DNA of 64,000 nt. Origin: Novakomyces olei. Its lineage: Eukaryota > Ascomycota > Novakomycetes > Novakomycetales > Novakomycetaceae. The position numbers and the translations under genes were made by a program. Below the pieces are notes generated by a model. That model saw only the letters and a program-made list of their open reading frames with translations. It was not told where the DNA came from and did not search any database. The stretch lies in NCBI GenBank assembly GCA_016906335.1, contig JADEYG010000002.1, positions 1 through 64,000 on the forward strand, given 5' to 3'. Each line of letters starts with the position of its first letter. The first letter of the stretch is position 1. Of this stretch, positions 9,817 through 19,399 are shown piece after piece.

Positions 9817-11193
9817 CTAAACGAATTCCATTTGCAATGCAGCATTGGCCAGTCCGGCTTGCTCCAATGTCTCATCCAGCTTATCAATCAGTTGAGTACG
9901 CTGAAATACAAGCGAAAACTCCTGTTGCGCAGCTTCAGGGACGAGTGATTTTACAGTCTCGAAAACAGTTTGAACTGGATCCGTCAGTTTAAATCGCCGG
10001 ACTATTCTCGGGTGCGGCGGGGGCATTCTAATTTGTATCCTTGTAGTTCCCGGCCCAGCCGGAGGCTCAGAGGGGGTTTTATCAGCCGGGATGTTAGCCC
10101 AGACAGATTGTGATGCAGATTCTGGTTCATCTAATTCTGCTTTTGATGACTGAGGTACGTTTTTGCCTTCTTTTTCCTTCTGTTTTCCGCTTAACCCCGG
10201 ATCAGAGTCACTGGACACAGCGGACGGACTGTACACCTCGTCATCACTATCTGATACCACCATGACGTCACTATCAGCACCACGTGCGCGTTTAGCAGAG
10301 GCAACAGGGTTCCGTCGACCAGGATCAAGCGAGTACTGATCCAGAAACTCGTGAACGTCCAGCAGAAAAGAATCGGGCGAAATTGGAGATCCGCTCCATT
10401 CACGTACCCGCTCGCCCGTCCGTGGATCGAGAATAGCAATATGTGGGAAGCCACTGACTCCATACAGCCGCTGGTAATCCTGGCCCTCGACTGAATCAGT
10501 AGAATATTGCAAAAAAACAAAGTTCGCCCCCACCGTTTCCTCTACTGCCCCATCTTTCCACAAGTCGCGATTAAGTACTTGACATTGAAAGTCGGTTAAA
10601 TCCTGTAAGTTTACCATAATCCACCGGGATTGTGATACACCACGAGTCCTTGCTGTGTCCAAGTCACAGTGCGTTATTAAATTGAATGGAGGGCGAAACA
10701 TGTGAGCTAATCTGTTTGCCTTTGACGATTCGCGTGACGCGCCACCAGTAGCAGCAGCCAGATCTTCGTCGCTATCACCAGTGGCGACGTCATCACTATC
10801 GTGGTCCGCAGGATTCTGATTGAAGACTCCCGGCCGCCCAAGAAATTGATGTTGGTGCTGCTGCCTTTGCCGAGCAAACGCGGAAGCGTGTAACCCACCA
10901 AATGCACTGACTGGACCGCTACCAAGAGGCCCGACATGGCTTGTAAGTGGTGGCACATCGTCCATAAGAACTCCGCGGGTGGGCGCGATGGGCGCTCTAA
11001 CCTCGTCTGTCGTGCTCTGAACTGGCGTGGAAGTTCCTGCGCCGGTATTGCTTCCACTCAAAGACGCACCTCCATTCTCAAAGTAAAGGGCAACTGCACG
11101 TTCTAGATCGTTGTCGCTGACTTGCAAGTACTCGTTTGCCACTGACGGATCTGCCGCTGTAATACCGCAAAACTGGGCATTGAGCTCGTCCAT
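9817..11193 (-). CDS. UBA-UAS-UBX domain protein (Ubx5/UBXN7-like Cdc48 adaptor)
   Basis: Single exon, 458 residues, starting at the ATG after the divergent promoter with URM1. A UBA-like helix bundle (about 1-42, with SVANEYLQVSDNDLERAVAL) is followed by a disordered linker. A UAS thioredoxin-like domain spans about 160-300 (ITHCDLDTARTRGVSQSRWI, then the GVSGFPHIAILDPRTGE loop), then comes an acidic Ser/Asp linker (VVSDSDDEVYS) and a C-terminal UBX domain of about 75 residues beginning TRIQIRMPPP. Family members bind ubiquitylated substrates by UBA, cullin-type ligases or UFD1 partners through the middle, and p97/Cdc48 by UBX. The UBX ends at the very C terminus, as usual. The gene is convergent with the TMEM242-like gene (288 bp apart) and appears intact. 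Confidence 0.9.
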   Translation of the reverse strand: MDELNAQFCGITAADPSVANEYLQVSDNDLERAVALYFENGGASLSGSNTGAGTSTPVQSTTDEVRAPIAPTRGVLMDDVPPLTSHVGPLGSGPVSAFGGLHASAFARQRQQHQHQFLGRPGVFNQNPADHDSDDVATGDSDEDLAAATGGASRESSKANRLAHMFRPPFNLITHCDLDTARTRGVSQSRWIMVNLQDLTDFQCQVLNRDLWKDGAVEETVGANFVFLQYSTDSVEGQDYQRLYGVSGFPHIAILDPRTGERVREWSGSPISPDSFLLDVHEFLDQYSLDPGRRNPVASAKRARGADSDVMVVSDSDDEVYSPSAVSSDSDPGLSGKQKEKEGKNVPQSSKAELDEPESASQSVWANIPADKTPSEPPAGPGTTRIQIRMPPPHPRIVRRFKLTDPVQTVFETVKSLVPEAAQQEFSLVFQRTQLIDKLDETLEQAGLANAALQMEFV

Positions 11194-11499
11194 GACGCAT
11201 GCAATTTATCTGCCAGTATGCGCTTGATATTTATTGTATAGGCGTTTATACGGCGACTACTTCACAGTGATGACTCAATCGAACGAACGAACACTGCTAT
11301 GTAATGGTAATGAGAATGCGGATTTGCAGGCACAATATAAAAATACAAAGAATATTGTTTGGTAGAATAAAATACAGCATTAAACTAGTCAACACTAGCT
11401 AACCCTAAACCTAATATAAGTTTGGGTACTGGGTACCACTATAGCAGAAACAATATGGCCCACAAAAATGCACAAATATTCAATAGAATCCATATTATT

Positions 11500-11836
11500 A
11501 TGGGCACAATAACGGTAGAGTTTGGCGGCGGTCTGGACGCAGTGTTTGGCGGCAGATCAAAGCTGCAAGTCGATGCGGCAGTTGCACAAAGTATGCGAGA
11601 TTTGATTGCTTATTTGCGCGACAAACAAGCAGCACAGGACAAATTGGATTTTTTTGTAGCTGGCGACACAGTGTACGCACGCATTTAAATGCTTTTGCAA
11701 GCCGTTTACTAATTGCAGACGGCCCGGTGTTCTTGTGCTTATAAACGATGCAGATTGGGAACTTGAAGGCGAGCTTGATTACTTACCTCAGCCGGGTGAT
11801 ACGATCAGTATGATTAGTACTTTGCATGGAGGATGA
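11500..11836 (+). CDS. URM1: Ubiquitin-related modifier Urm1 (two exons)
   Basis: Exon 1 is 11500-11672 and exon 2 is 11719-11836, split by a 46-nt intron (GTACGCACGC...TTACTAATTGCAG). The product is 96 residues, the normal length. It opens [18 protein letters not shown] and continues after the splice as [17 protein letters not shown], ending in the required Gly-Gly (STLHGG). Urm1 is the sulfur carrier for wobble-uridine thiolation of tRNA (with Uba4, Ncs2 and Ncs6) and also a protein conjugate. The ATG at 11500 is preferred over in-frame upstream ATGs at 11422 and 11455 because family proteins start just before the first beta strand. The stop is followed closely by the convergent PXR1-like gene. 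A telomere-like CTAACCCTAAACC lies at about 11398. Confidence 0.92.
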
Positions 11837-12000
11837 TTATTGACGCCGTATTGAATTCATTATACTACGAATTACCCTTCATCAATCACGGCTAATTTCG
11901 TTGTATTGATAATACTGAAACATTGTGAAAAATGCTCTACTGACTGAATTAATTCACAATGATGTAAAAGAACCCTCTAGTCTATCGTTATATACAAACT

Positions 12001-13074
12001 TTAGCAAGCCATACCCAGAATGGCCGAAAGTGCTTGATGATCTGCACGGCTCTCGTATTTTGATCGCAGGTACTTTGCACGTGCCATATTGCGAGCATGA
12101 TGTGGGCGTGCTGCATTACTTGGGATGCTGTCTGCTCCTTCCGCAGAGCTGCCCAGTAATAATCGTCCTTTAGGCTTTTCATCACCTTTTTCTCGGGTAT
12201 TCCTTTTGTCCTCTTTTTCCTTCCTCTCTTCCTTGTCCCGTCGGGGCCTCTCCTTTGTCCCTTCACGCTTTACAATATTTGACCGGGACGACTGCGCGCA
12301 CTTTTTGGTCTCAGCACCTTTTTCCTTTCTGCTTTTCTTGTACTCTTTGCGTTCCTTTTTTCTCTTTTTCCTGTCTTTATCTGCTTTCTGGTTCTGCTCA
12401 AAACTTCCAACACCTTCGTCTATACCATCATTAGACGGCAAACCAAACATATTATCTTGAGTGTCTTGTACAATCTTGTCTCTAGTCTTTTGCTTCTTTT
12501 GCTTCTTTTGCTTCTTTTGCTTCTTTTCTTTCTTTTCTTTCTTCCCCTTTTTCCCTCCTTTATCTTCATAATCCATGCCATCATTGGCCTCTAACTTGCG
12601 TTTCCTCGTCTTCTTACGTAGCGCATCCTGCAGTCTCGTAAACTCAGATTCAACGACATCACCACGTACAAAGTGTCTCCCTAAAGCTGCCGATTTTAAT
12701 CCTTTTGCCACCAACTCTGCTTGCTCCGCAGAGAGATCAATTGTTCTTGCCAATTCTGCCTTTTCCATTTCCATGACTCCATACTGTGCCGAGTCGGAGT
12801 TGAGTCGACCAAAGATGGCATTGAAGGCGCCTAATCCATCCCAGGACTGTACGTGTTCCGCACTAGCTCCGATCCCAGCTCCGTCCTGGTTTGCTCGCAC
12901 TTTTAAGTTTTCCACTAGTGCAGTCTTGGCTTGTGTTGTACCTAATCCACTGCCCGGCCGCCAACCAAGAGCAGATAGTTGTCTAAAGCCAAAACGGTGC
13001 TCATTATGCGCCCAATGCGTGTTCCGGGGATCTTGTCGGATGACCGTTTTGCGCCTTGGGCCAGCGAGCCCCAT
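12001..13074 (-). CDS. PXR1: G-patch protein of the PXR1/PINX1 type
   Basis: Single exon, 357 residues from the ATG at 13074 (MGLAGPRRK, the typical PinX1/Pxr1 start; an in-frame upstream ATG at 13155 is less likely). The G-patch occupies about 22-72: HRFGFRQLSALGWRPGSGLG followed by KVRANQDGAGIGA. A conserved FNAIFGRLN motif follows at about 98. The second half is a very basic Lys/Glu/Gln tract (repeats of KKQ coded by TTTTGCTTC-type repeats at about 12480-12550), as in yeast Pxr1. The C terminus (HHARNMARAKYLRSKY) also fits the family. Pxr1 stimulates the helicase Prp43 in pre-rRNA processing and restrains telomerase in some species. Nucleolar location is expected. Confidence 0.9.
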   Translation of the reverse strand: MGLAGPRRKTVIRQDPRNTHWAHNEHRFGFRQLSALGWRPGSGLGTTQAKTALVENLKVRANQDGAGIGASAEHVQSWDGLGAFNAIFGRLNSDSAQYGVMEMEKAELARTIDLSAEQAELVAKGLKSAALGRHFVRGDVVESEFTRLQDALRKKTRKRKLEANDGMDYEDKGGKKGKKEKKEKKQKKQKKQKKQKTRDKIVQDTQDNMFGLPSNDGIDEGVGSFEQNQKADKDRKKRKKERKEYKKSRKEKGAETKKCAQSSRSNIVKREGTKERPRRDKEERKEKEDKRNTREKGDEKPKGRLLLGSSAEGADSIPSNAARPHHARNMARAKYLRSKYESRADHQALSAILGMAC

Positions 13075-13870
13075 GCTTGTAAAATTTAGTCTGGCAGAGG
13101 AAAATATGGATTGATTATTGTATAGATAAAAAAGTGTATAAATTGGGGTTATCATATGAATACTGCTATTTAGAAGTTGTAAGGGTCATGTTTAAGTAAA
13201 TTTGTATTCCTCCTCCTACATTGCAAATTAAACTATGTTTAGTTAGCAAAATAAGTCAGTTTCAGATAATCATCGTTCAATTGCCTATGCTTGAAATTTG
13301 TACGGTTCTATTTGCTGAGCTGCTCACTTGATCAATGAACTATTTAAGCGCAGTTTGCATGCTATCATCTCTTGATCTCATTTACTGTGTAAACTTGCGA
13401 TACATTCAACAAATTTCGACGAGCCCAAAACATCGCCATGTTCCAAACGTATCTAGACATCTTACAATCAGAATATTTTGATGAAATAAGAAAGCGTTTG
13501 CAGAGACGGTAATATCAGTCTATAAACAAATATGCTGAAAAACGATTAAATAAACCTCGACTCACCCTCTCTAAACCCTCATTTAAACGTCACAAACTTC
13601 ATAACAATCCATCAAATCAACTTTTGTCACTCCACGCACCGTTCATTGCCATATAATCTATCAAAACAGTCTATCATAATGGTCTCTCCAAGTCTATATA
13701 CAACCGAGCCTGACCCGTATTTCCTTCTTTAATTTTACAATTTTGCTTTTCTTTCTGGTATTCCTTCTGATCTTTGTGAGCCTTTGTATTAATCTTTATT
13801 CGGTTTGTCATTATACACACTCAAAATTGTTTTCCGATTTTTATGTTTCCCATCATTATATCATTCCATA
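13075..13870. other. Intergenic region with one candidate micro-ORF
   Basis: Between the PXR1-like start and the SAM-HMG stop. Apart from the small plus-strand frame at 13438-13512, I see no supported gene. A TATTTAAG box lies at about 13341, roughly 95 bp before that frame. Confidence 0.4.
13438..13512 (+). CDS. Candidate 24-residue peptide gene, or first exon
   Basis: ATG TTC CAA ... CGG TAA encodes a short charged, amphipathic peptide starting MFQTYLDILQSEYFDEIRKR. A promoter-like layout precedes it: TATTTAAG about 95 bp upstream and a C-rich start context (CATCGCCATG). The stop sits in GGTAATATC, so the frame could instead be a first exon with a GT donor at its end, but I found no convincing second exon. 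The length is too short for homology to be recognised. Confidence 0.2.
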   Translation: MFQTYLDILQSEYFDEIRKRLQRR

Positions 13871-15126
13871 TCATTTCTGGGCCGAATCTGTACTCATATG
13901 ACTGGAAAAATACCCCGAGTCCTCAGTCGCACCAGTGCGCTTGAGGAACGGCGGCTCTTCCAACGGCGGATTGCGTATGCCCTGGTGCCGTGCCCTCACG
14001 TTATCATCATCACCTCCACTATCAACACCGGAATGACGAAAAGCTTCAATCGATTTATTAAGCCAAAGCATCGGAAGTTCACGAGAATCATCGTTTGAAC
14101 CCGGATTATCGTTCAGAATTTGCTTAAGAGGCGGTAGTCTCAAACTTTGATGAGGCTTTTCTTGTAAAACAGGTGGCTCACTGTTTTTATTCAATTCAGT
14201 CTCCGTTTCATGCACACTCCAGCGCGACCAAATTGCAGCACTGCTAAAAGGCGAGATGGAAGGCTTTGGAGAATTAGAACTTGCGTCCCTGTTTGTCTGG
14301 CTATTGTTGATTCTTTTATCAATATTATCAATATTATTATAATCATCATTATTATGGCTTTTGTTCTTGTTGTTGTCGTTATTTTTCATGTTTGTATTCG
14401 CAATGATTCCGTCCCCTTCCTTTGCAGCAATATGATGTGACGTTAAAGTAAGAGTGCCTTCCCGATAAAATGCTGCCAAGTACCTTTGGTGCTCGGCGTA
14501 CTGCGCGCTTGATTTGTACGCTTCCAACTCTGCCAAGTAATCTTCTCGCTCAATGGCCGCCTGATGCTCAAGCCGTTTATGCTCTCTTGCAGGTAACGAT
14601 TTCCACCGAGTAGCTATATGTTTCGAAGTATCGACAAATGATAAACTTGTGGTTGATGACCGTCGTAATTCTTCCCGAACAAAATTTGCAAAAGTAATGT
14701 ACGCACTGCACGGCCGCTTAGGTGCGTGAGGATCAGGCTACAAGTTAATTATATGAATGAAGAAAAATAGACAAAATAAACAATTATGATAATCATTTTT
14801 CCTCTTACCTTTGGATGCCTTCTGTACCTCCGCTTGTGCCTACCACCATCATATTCCCGTGTACGAAGAGACTCAGCTGCGCGTAGCAGCTTTTGCTGTT
14901 GTGAAGTCGAGGTACCGAAACGCACAAAATCTTCAGTATTACAAGCCGAAAATGCCTGTTTATTCTCTATTCCGTGAGATGTGAAGAGAGGTATTAACTC
15001 CTGCACTCCAAACTCTGCAAGGAGATCCCGGAGGTCAGATGAGCCATTTTGATCTACGGCGCTAATGTTCGATCTTCCAACGTCCGGCCCACTGTCTGGC
15101 TTATCGCCCCATACATGGCTTTCCAT
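13871..15126 (-). CDS. SAM domain + HMG-box protein (two exons)
   Basis: Exon 1 is 15126-14809 (106 codons) and exon 2 is 14737-13871; the 71-nt intron starts GTAAGAGG and ends TTAACTTGTAG, phase 0, giving 394 residues. A SAM domain lies at about 28-90 (LRDLLAEFGVQELIPLFTSH then SACNTEDFVRFG). A basic linker leads straight into an HMG box at about 107-178: PDPHAPKRPCSAYITFANFV, then TRWKSLPAREHKRLEHQAA. The C-terminal half is low-complexity, with Asn/Asp runs coded by AAT/AAC triplets. SAM-plus-HMG proteins occur in fungi as DNA-bending or architectural factors; nuclear or mitochondrial location cannot be decided here. It is the last clear intact host gene before the element-dense region. Confidence 0.85.
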
Positions 15127-15569
15127 TTCGATTGGCCGTTCAAAATAACCAAAGATTCACATGAGACCAGGATGATAAAGATAAAATGTATAAAGGAGTC
15201 AGATGCTAGTGACGTGTGCTCGACACCACTGACCTCATCTACTCCTGTAACAAAGGCTTTCGATCTCTAAACTGCTGTAAATACTGCTTTTGTTGAGGCA
15301 GCTACTCAAAGATCCTTGATAAGCTGAAGTATTGGTTCTATTTTCTTGATAATTGTGACCTTCAGTTTGCTTGCAATCAGATTCTTTGACCAATTTCATT
15401 CGCCTCACTCTATCATCGCCCTGATAAATATTTTTGGCCGGATACAAGAAACTGTATTACATGTTGAGAGTATTAATGTTGAGATTAATATATGAAAGTG
15501 CTTAAGCTCAACATTTGCGTTATGATAATCTAACACTGGGTTTCCCGCGGTTTATTTCCTTGTAGCTAC
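15127..15569. other. Intergenic, nothing supported
   Basis: Upstream region of the SAM-HMG gene. Two short overlapping frames on opposite strands show no domain. No repeat seen until the LTR at 15570. Confidence 0.4.
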
Positions 15570-15706
15570 TGTTATAGTAGAACCCAAACTTAGACTAGGT
15601 TTAGGGTTTGTTACGGTTAGTTTGGTAAACCCGGATTGGCTGGAGTAAGAATACACACATATATAGCCTACATAGCCTACAAGAAAATAATCAATCCGAC
15701 TTAACA
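15570..15706 (+). repeat. Solo LTR, copia family B
   Basis: Begins TGTTATAGTAGAACCC and ends CCGACTTAACA. It is the plus-orientation copy of the LTRs at 24725-24845 and 29327-29447, slightly longer (137 against 121 bp) and diverged. It carries a telomere-like TAGGTTTAGGGTTTG. No internal sequence is attached. Confidence 0.75.
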
Positions 15707-16025
15707 GCTACTTCAATCACTAACTTGAAGAGATTATTATTGAAAGTGGTGTCCAAGGGGAATGAAAGATGCATTTTCTCGTCTACCCGTGGTCTGTAAA
15801 TAAGAGACTCATTCTCCCGCAGTTCAAATATTAATCTTAGTGCTTTAAAGACATCACTGATTCAAGACGCCGTTACCCTATAATTTCGCCTATACTGCAA
15901 TAGCGCGCTGCGACCTTGCCTCATTTCAACAGAGTTAGGTTACTCTTAAATATTGGTTTCGGTCCTAACATATTGTTAGGAATATACATGCTTCATCCAT
16001 AGGGTTAGTTAGGTTAAAAAGATAT
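15707..16025. other. Unassigned sequence with scattered telomere-like words
   Basis: No gene. Several TTAGGTTA, GGGTTAGTTAGG and similar words lie at 15935-16016, leading into the tandem duplication that follows. Confidence 0.4.
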
Positions 16026-16265
16026 TTACGCATATAACTTTATGGGTTATATGTATAGGTACCCCCAAGGGAAATGCTGCCTTGCTGTAATGAATCCATT
16101 AGGGTTGGTTAAGGTTTGGGTAATTACAGGATTTTGGGGTTAGGGTTACGCATATAACTTTATGGGTTATATGTATAGGTACCCCCAAGGGAAATGCTGC
16201 CTTGCTGTAATGAATCCATTAGGGTTGGTTAAGGTTTGGGTAATTACAGGATTTTGGGGTTAGGG
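16026..16265. repeat. Perfect 2 x 120-bp tandem duplication
   Basis: 16026-16145 and 16146-16265 appear identical by eye. Each unit starts TTACGCATATAAC, contains GGGTTGGTTAAGG, and ends ATTTTGGGGTTAGGG; the second copy runs on into further TTAGGG words. Identity over 120 bp points to recent unequal exchange or copying at the telomere-like TTAGGG ends. Confidence 0.9.
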
Positions 16266-16501
16266 TTAGGGTTTACCTAACCAAGGATTCTAACCTGGGA
16301 TCCGAACCTAGGATGCGAACCGAGGATCCCAGCCTAAAATTCCCTCTTTATTACTTTTTCCTACTTGTCTATGTTTTCTTATTTACACTCCCGCGCGCTT
16401 ATTTATTGTTATAGCGGATGTGTAGTAGAATCAATCTTAATTTCTAGTTATTGTAAGAACAAATTATATGTTCTTGCCGTGACTAGAACTATCTGCCATA
16501 T

Positions 16502-17032
16502 TGTTGAGAAGTTGACTCTATATAATTTATATTTAACTCTATCATTTGAAATAATCACTGTCTCTACTTTACTTACTGAAATTTCCTCTAATTTTTACAT
16601 TCTGTCTTTACCAGATTTATTATTGAAAAATAAATATATGATAGAATCCCTATCATGCTAATCCAAAATACAGCTTAACATAAACCAACATTTGGGTTAC
16701 CACATTAACCCCCTTTGCCCTTGTAAGCTGGCCTTCAAGAAGCACCCCCTTTCTTTAGCCAACAGCCTATAAATAGGAGGCACGTTCTTCAACAGAACTT
16801 TATAGTTTAATTAGTTTTTGTTTCTCCTATCAAGCTATTCTACTTGCCTCAGGACATAGACAAGCACACAAGTAAACGCGAATTGTTATTGAGAATTAAC
16901 TATAAGTTGACCGCTAACATATATATCCCTGACAGCGCCTCTGAGCCTTGGGGGACCTCTAACATTCTTTTCTACAATCAGATAGTTAATATCAACCGTC
17001 CGAACTTCAACATAGCTTTAAATAATTCAACA
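16502..17032 (+). repeat. LTR of copia family A, plus orientation, split by another LTR
   Basis: Starts TGTTGAGAAGTTGAC and ends TAATTCAACA. It is interrupted by the family-3 LTR at 16639-16919. Immediately after it, 17033-17046 reads GGCTATGAGCCTGG, a primer-binding site of the half-tRNA(iMet) type, so this was the 5' LTR of an element now otherwise absent. Confidence 0.7.
16639..16919 (+). repeat. Solo LTR of Ty3-type family 3, inserted in the copia-A LTR
   Basis: Starts TGATAGAATCCCTATCA (a terminal palindrome), includes a CCTATAAATAGGAGG promoter-like box, and ends CCGCTAACA. It matches the LTR starting at 34635. The flanks are TA-rich (ATATA or TATAT on both sides), so the exact target duplication is ambiguous. 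Confidence 0.7.
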
Positions 17033-17060
17033 GGCTATGAGCCTGGAAGGTTGACTATTT

Positions 17061-17380
17061 TATCTTGACAGTAACAAAAAGGTTCTCAATAGCAATTTAA
17101 TAAAATAAATTAAAAAAGCAGCTATGTGTAAGACGGTTCTTACAGCTACAACCGCTGGAGGCCGGTCGTGTATAGTTAAATAGAAGTAAATGTGAAAAGC
17201 ACACCCAAGGAACAGAAAGTGATTACTATAAGGCTTACCAGGAATAATATAATATATTATTCGTTTTCACCTAGGCTCGTAGTACTTGTTTTTGATCTTC
17301 GTATAATTACTATTCTCAAATAGCTATATAAAGTTCTTGGCTTATACTGTACTTGAGCACAACATGTCTATATATTGTAT
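17061..17380 (+). repeat. Fragment of LTR family 4 plus a second dispersed repeat
   Basis: 17127 to about 17250 matches the 5' part of the family-4 LTR (TGTAAGACGG..., full copies at 32843 and 52045). About 17266-17380 matches 37710-37812 (CACCTAGGCTCGTAGTACTT onward). Neither contains coding sequence. Confidence 0.6.
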
Positions 17381-17536
17381 TGTGGAATTAATTGAAGTTA
17401 TGTCGAAGTTCGAACGGTTGATATTACTATCTGACTGTAGAAAAGAATGTTAAAGGTCCCCCAAGGCTCAGAGGCGCTTTCAGGGATATATATATTATTC
17501 AATAATAGATCTGGTAAAGACAGAATGTAGAAATTA
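17381..17536 (-). repeat. 3' part of the copia-A 3' LTR, separated from its other half by a Ty3 insertion
   Basis: Minus-strand continuation of the LTR whose first part is 23429-23540. It ends (minus strand) CAATTAATTCCACA at 17381 and abuts the Ty3 element at 17537, with AATTA on both sides of that element. Confidence 0.75.
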
Positions 17537-17988
17537 TGTAATGAACCACTTAGGGTTAGTTAGGGTTGGGGTTATAGATATAGTTTAGGGTTATGGTTCA
17601 TTACATAATTTCTACATTCTGGGATCCCCTCTTCATTACTTACCTTTTTCCCCTCTTTTATTTCGTCTATACACTTCCGCGCGTTTATTTACTTTGCGCT
17701 ATTTATTTGTTTACTTCTTTCCGTTTCCGGCGCAGCCCCTTCGCAGCGTGCTGCGCCTTTCTCCTCCGTCCGTAGCTTATAAATAGCGCCGTGGTGAGCC
17801 CAGCTCCCCACGGGTTAATCTATATAATTTTCTATTCTATAATCTATTCTATTTTCTATCTATTTATTTTCTATTCTATTCAATTTCTCTATTTAATTTT
17901 CTAATATATTTTCTAATATATTTTCTTTTACTTTCAGACGCCTACGTTTCGCTCCGCCTTTCTTCCCTCCTTTCCCCCTTTCCTCACA
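17537..17988 (+). repeat. 5' LTR of Ty3 element 1
   Basis: Begins TGTAATGAACCACTTAGGG, with GGGTTAGTTAGGG telomere-like text in the first 40 bp, a CTTATAAATAGCGCC promoter box at about 17777, and end TTTCCTCACA. A block near 17594-17620 differs from the 3' LTR and is the inverted copy of the flank plus LTR start (see findings). Confidence 0.85.
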
Positions 17989-18403
17989 TATTAACCCGTC
18001 ACAAAAAAATTTTCGTACCCGTCTGTTCTGTTTCGTTCCGTTCCGTTACTTAATTTCTTTTACTTGTTTTTGTTCGTTCCTAACCTAGGATCATATCTTC
18101 GGATCTTTCCAAGGATCTTTTCCAAGGAAGACTTTTCTCAATATTGTTTCCTTTCTTTTATTGTCCTAACTATACTTTTCTGTCTTTGACATTTAGTTTC
18201 TACTATTATTATTATCTTGTCTTTGCTCTATCTTTCTTTTTTTCCGAACCAAGGAACGCATCCTCGGATCTTACCTCGGATATTATCCTAGGAAGACTTT
18301 TACTTTGAACTCACCTTCTACTTTGTCAAATCTTTTTATTTCTGCCCTTACAATTCTTTCACGTCTATTATAATATTTCTCCTGATTGGTCTCTTCTTTC
18401 AAG

Positions 18404-19399
18404 ATGGACACCGATCAACCTCAACAACCGGAATTCGAGGCCTTCCTCAATCAGCTCAAGGAGCGCCTCCTCAATCTCGAAGCCGAATCGGCGAGAGATA
18501 AGGCAAAGATCCAGACTCTGGAAGCTATTTCCTCATCGAATCGCGGTCCAACCAAATCATTGGTCCGCGTACCCGACTTTTTTACCGATCGTCGAGCGGA
18601 TCTCAGCTCGTTCCTTGCCCACGTGAAGCTTTACATGATCAGCAATCCTGGTCACTTCCCAACGGACAAACTCAAGGTCCTCTTTGTCGCTTCTCTTTTG
18701 AGAGACTCTGCTTTTCGCTGGTTCCAGCCCTTACTGGACCCTTCCAGCGGCATCGAACCTCCAATTCTTTCCGATTACAGCATCTTCACAAGCGAACTTA
18801 CGCGCATGTTTGGTGACGTTGACAACCAAGCAACGGCAGAAAGAGAGCTTCGGAAGCTTTCCCAAACCGGTTCTGTTGCCAATTATGCGTCTCGTTTCCA
18901 GCAGCTGATGTCTCACCTGCAATTCGACAATGACGCAACTTGTTTCATGTTCTACAACGGATTAAAGGATTACATTAAGGATGAGCTTGCTCGAGAAAGA
19001 CGTCCCCCCTATTTCGAAGATTTGGTTAGCCTTAGCATTCGTCTTGACAATCGCCTTTATGATCGGCGCCTCGAACGCAACTCTACCAATCGCCCTTCTC
19101 GATTCCCTCAGCAGAGCCGATCCTTTCCCTCAACCTTCTCGTCGGCTCCACGAAGCCCCAAGCAAAGCGACGCAATGGAAGTCGACGCGTTAATTACTCA
19201 GCCTCGAAAACTTACGGCTCAAGAGCGCAAACATCGGATCGAAAATAACCTTTGCCTGTACTGCAGCAAAAGCGGCCATTCCATCAACAAATGCCGAAAA
19301 ATCCCCGACAAGCCTAAATTCGCTAGTTCCCTTTCAAATGTGGCTTCCATTTCGTTCACCAAAGGCATTTCTGAAGACCCCTCTTCGGGAAAAGCCTAG
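18404..19399 (+). CDS. gag of Ty3 element 1
   Basis: Gag of the Ty3/sushi type of fungi: N-terminal coiled region (QLKERLLNLEAESARDKAK), the capsid-like core about 60-210 (RADLSSFLAHVKLYM, FEDLVSLSIRLDNRLYDRR), and a CCHC zinc knuckle CLYCSKSGHSINKC near the C terminus. The start at 18404 (MDTDQPQQPEF) is preferred over the in-frame ATG 18 bases earlier. Confidence 0.8.
   Translation: MDTDQPQQPEFEAFLNQLKERLLNLEAESARDKAKIQTLEAISSSNRGPTKSLVRVPDFFTDRRADLSSFLAHVKLYMISNPGHFPTDKLKVLFVASLLRDSAFRWFQPLLDPSSGIEPPILSDYSIFTSELTRMFGDVDNQATAERELRKLSQTGSVANYASRFQQLMSHLQFDNDATCFMFYNGLKDYIKDELARERRPPYFEDLVSLSIRLDNRLYDRRLERNSTNRPSRFPQQSRSFPSTFSSAPRSPKQSDAMEVDALITQPRKLTAQERKHRIENNLCLYCSKSGHSINKCRKIPDKPKFASSLSNVASISFTKGISEDPSSGKA

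Noticed and set aside
12125-13114. Long Ser/Phe-rich plus-strand frames
   Set aside because: Antisense shadows of the Lys-rich PXR1-like gene.
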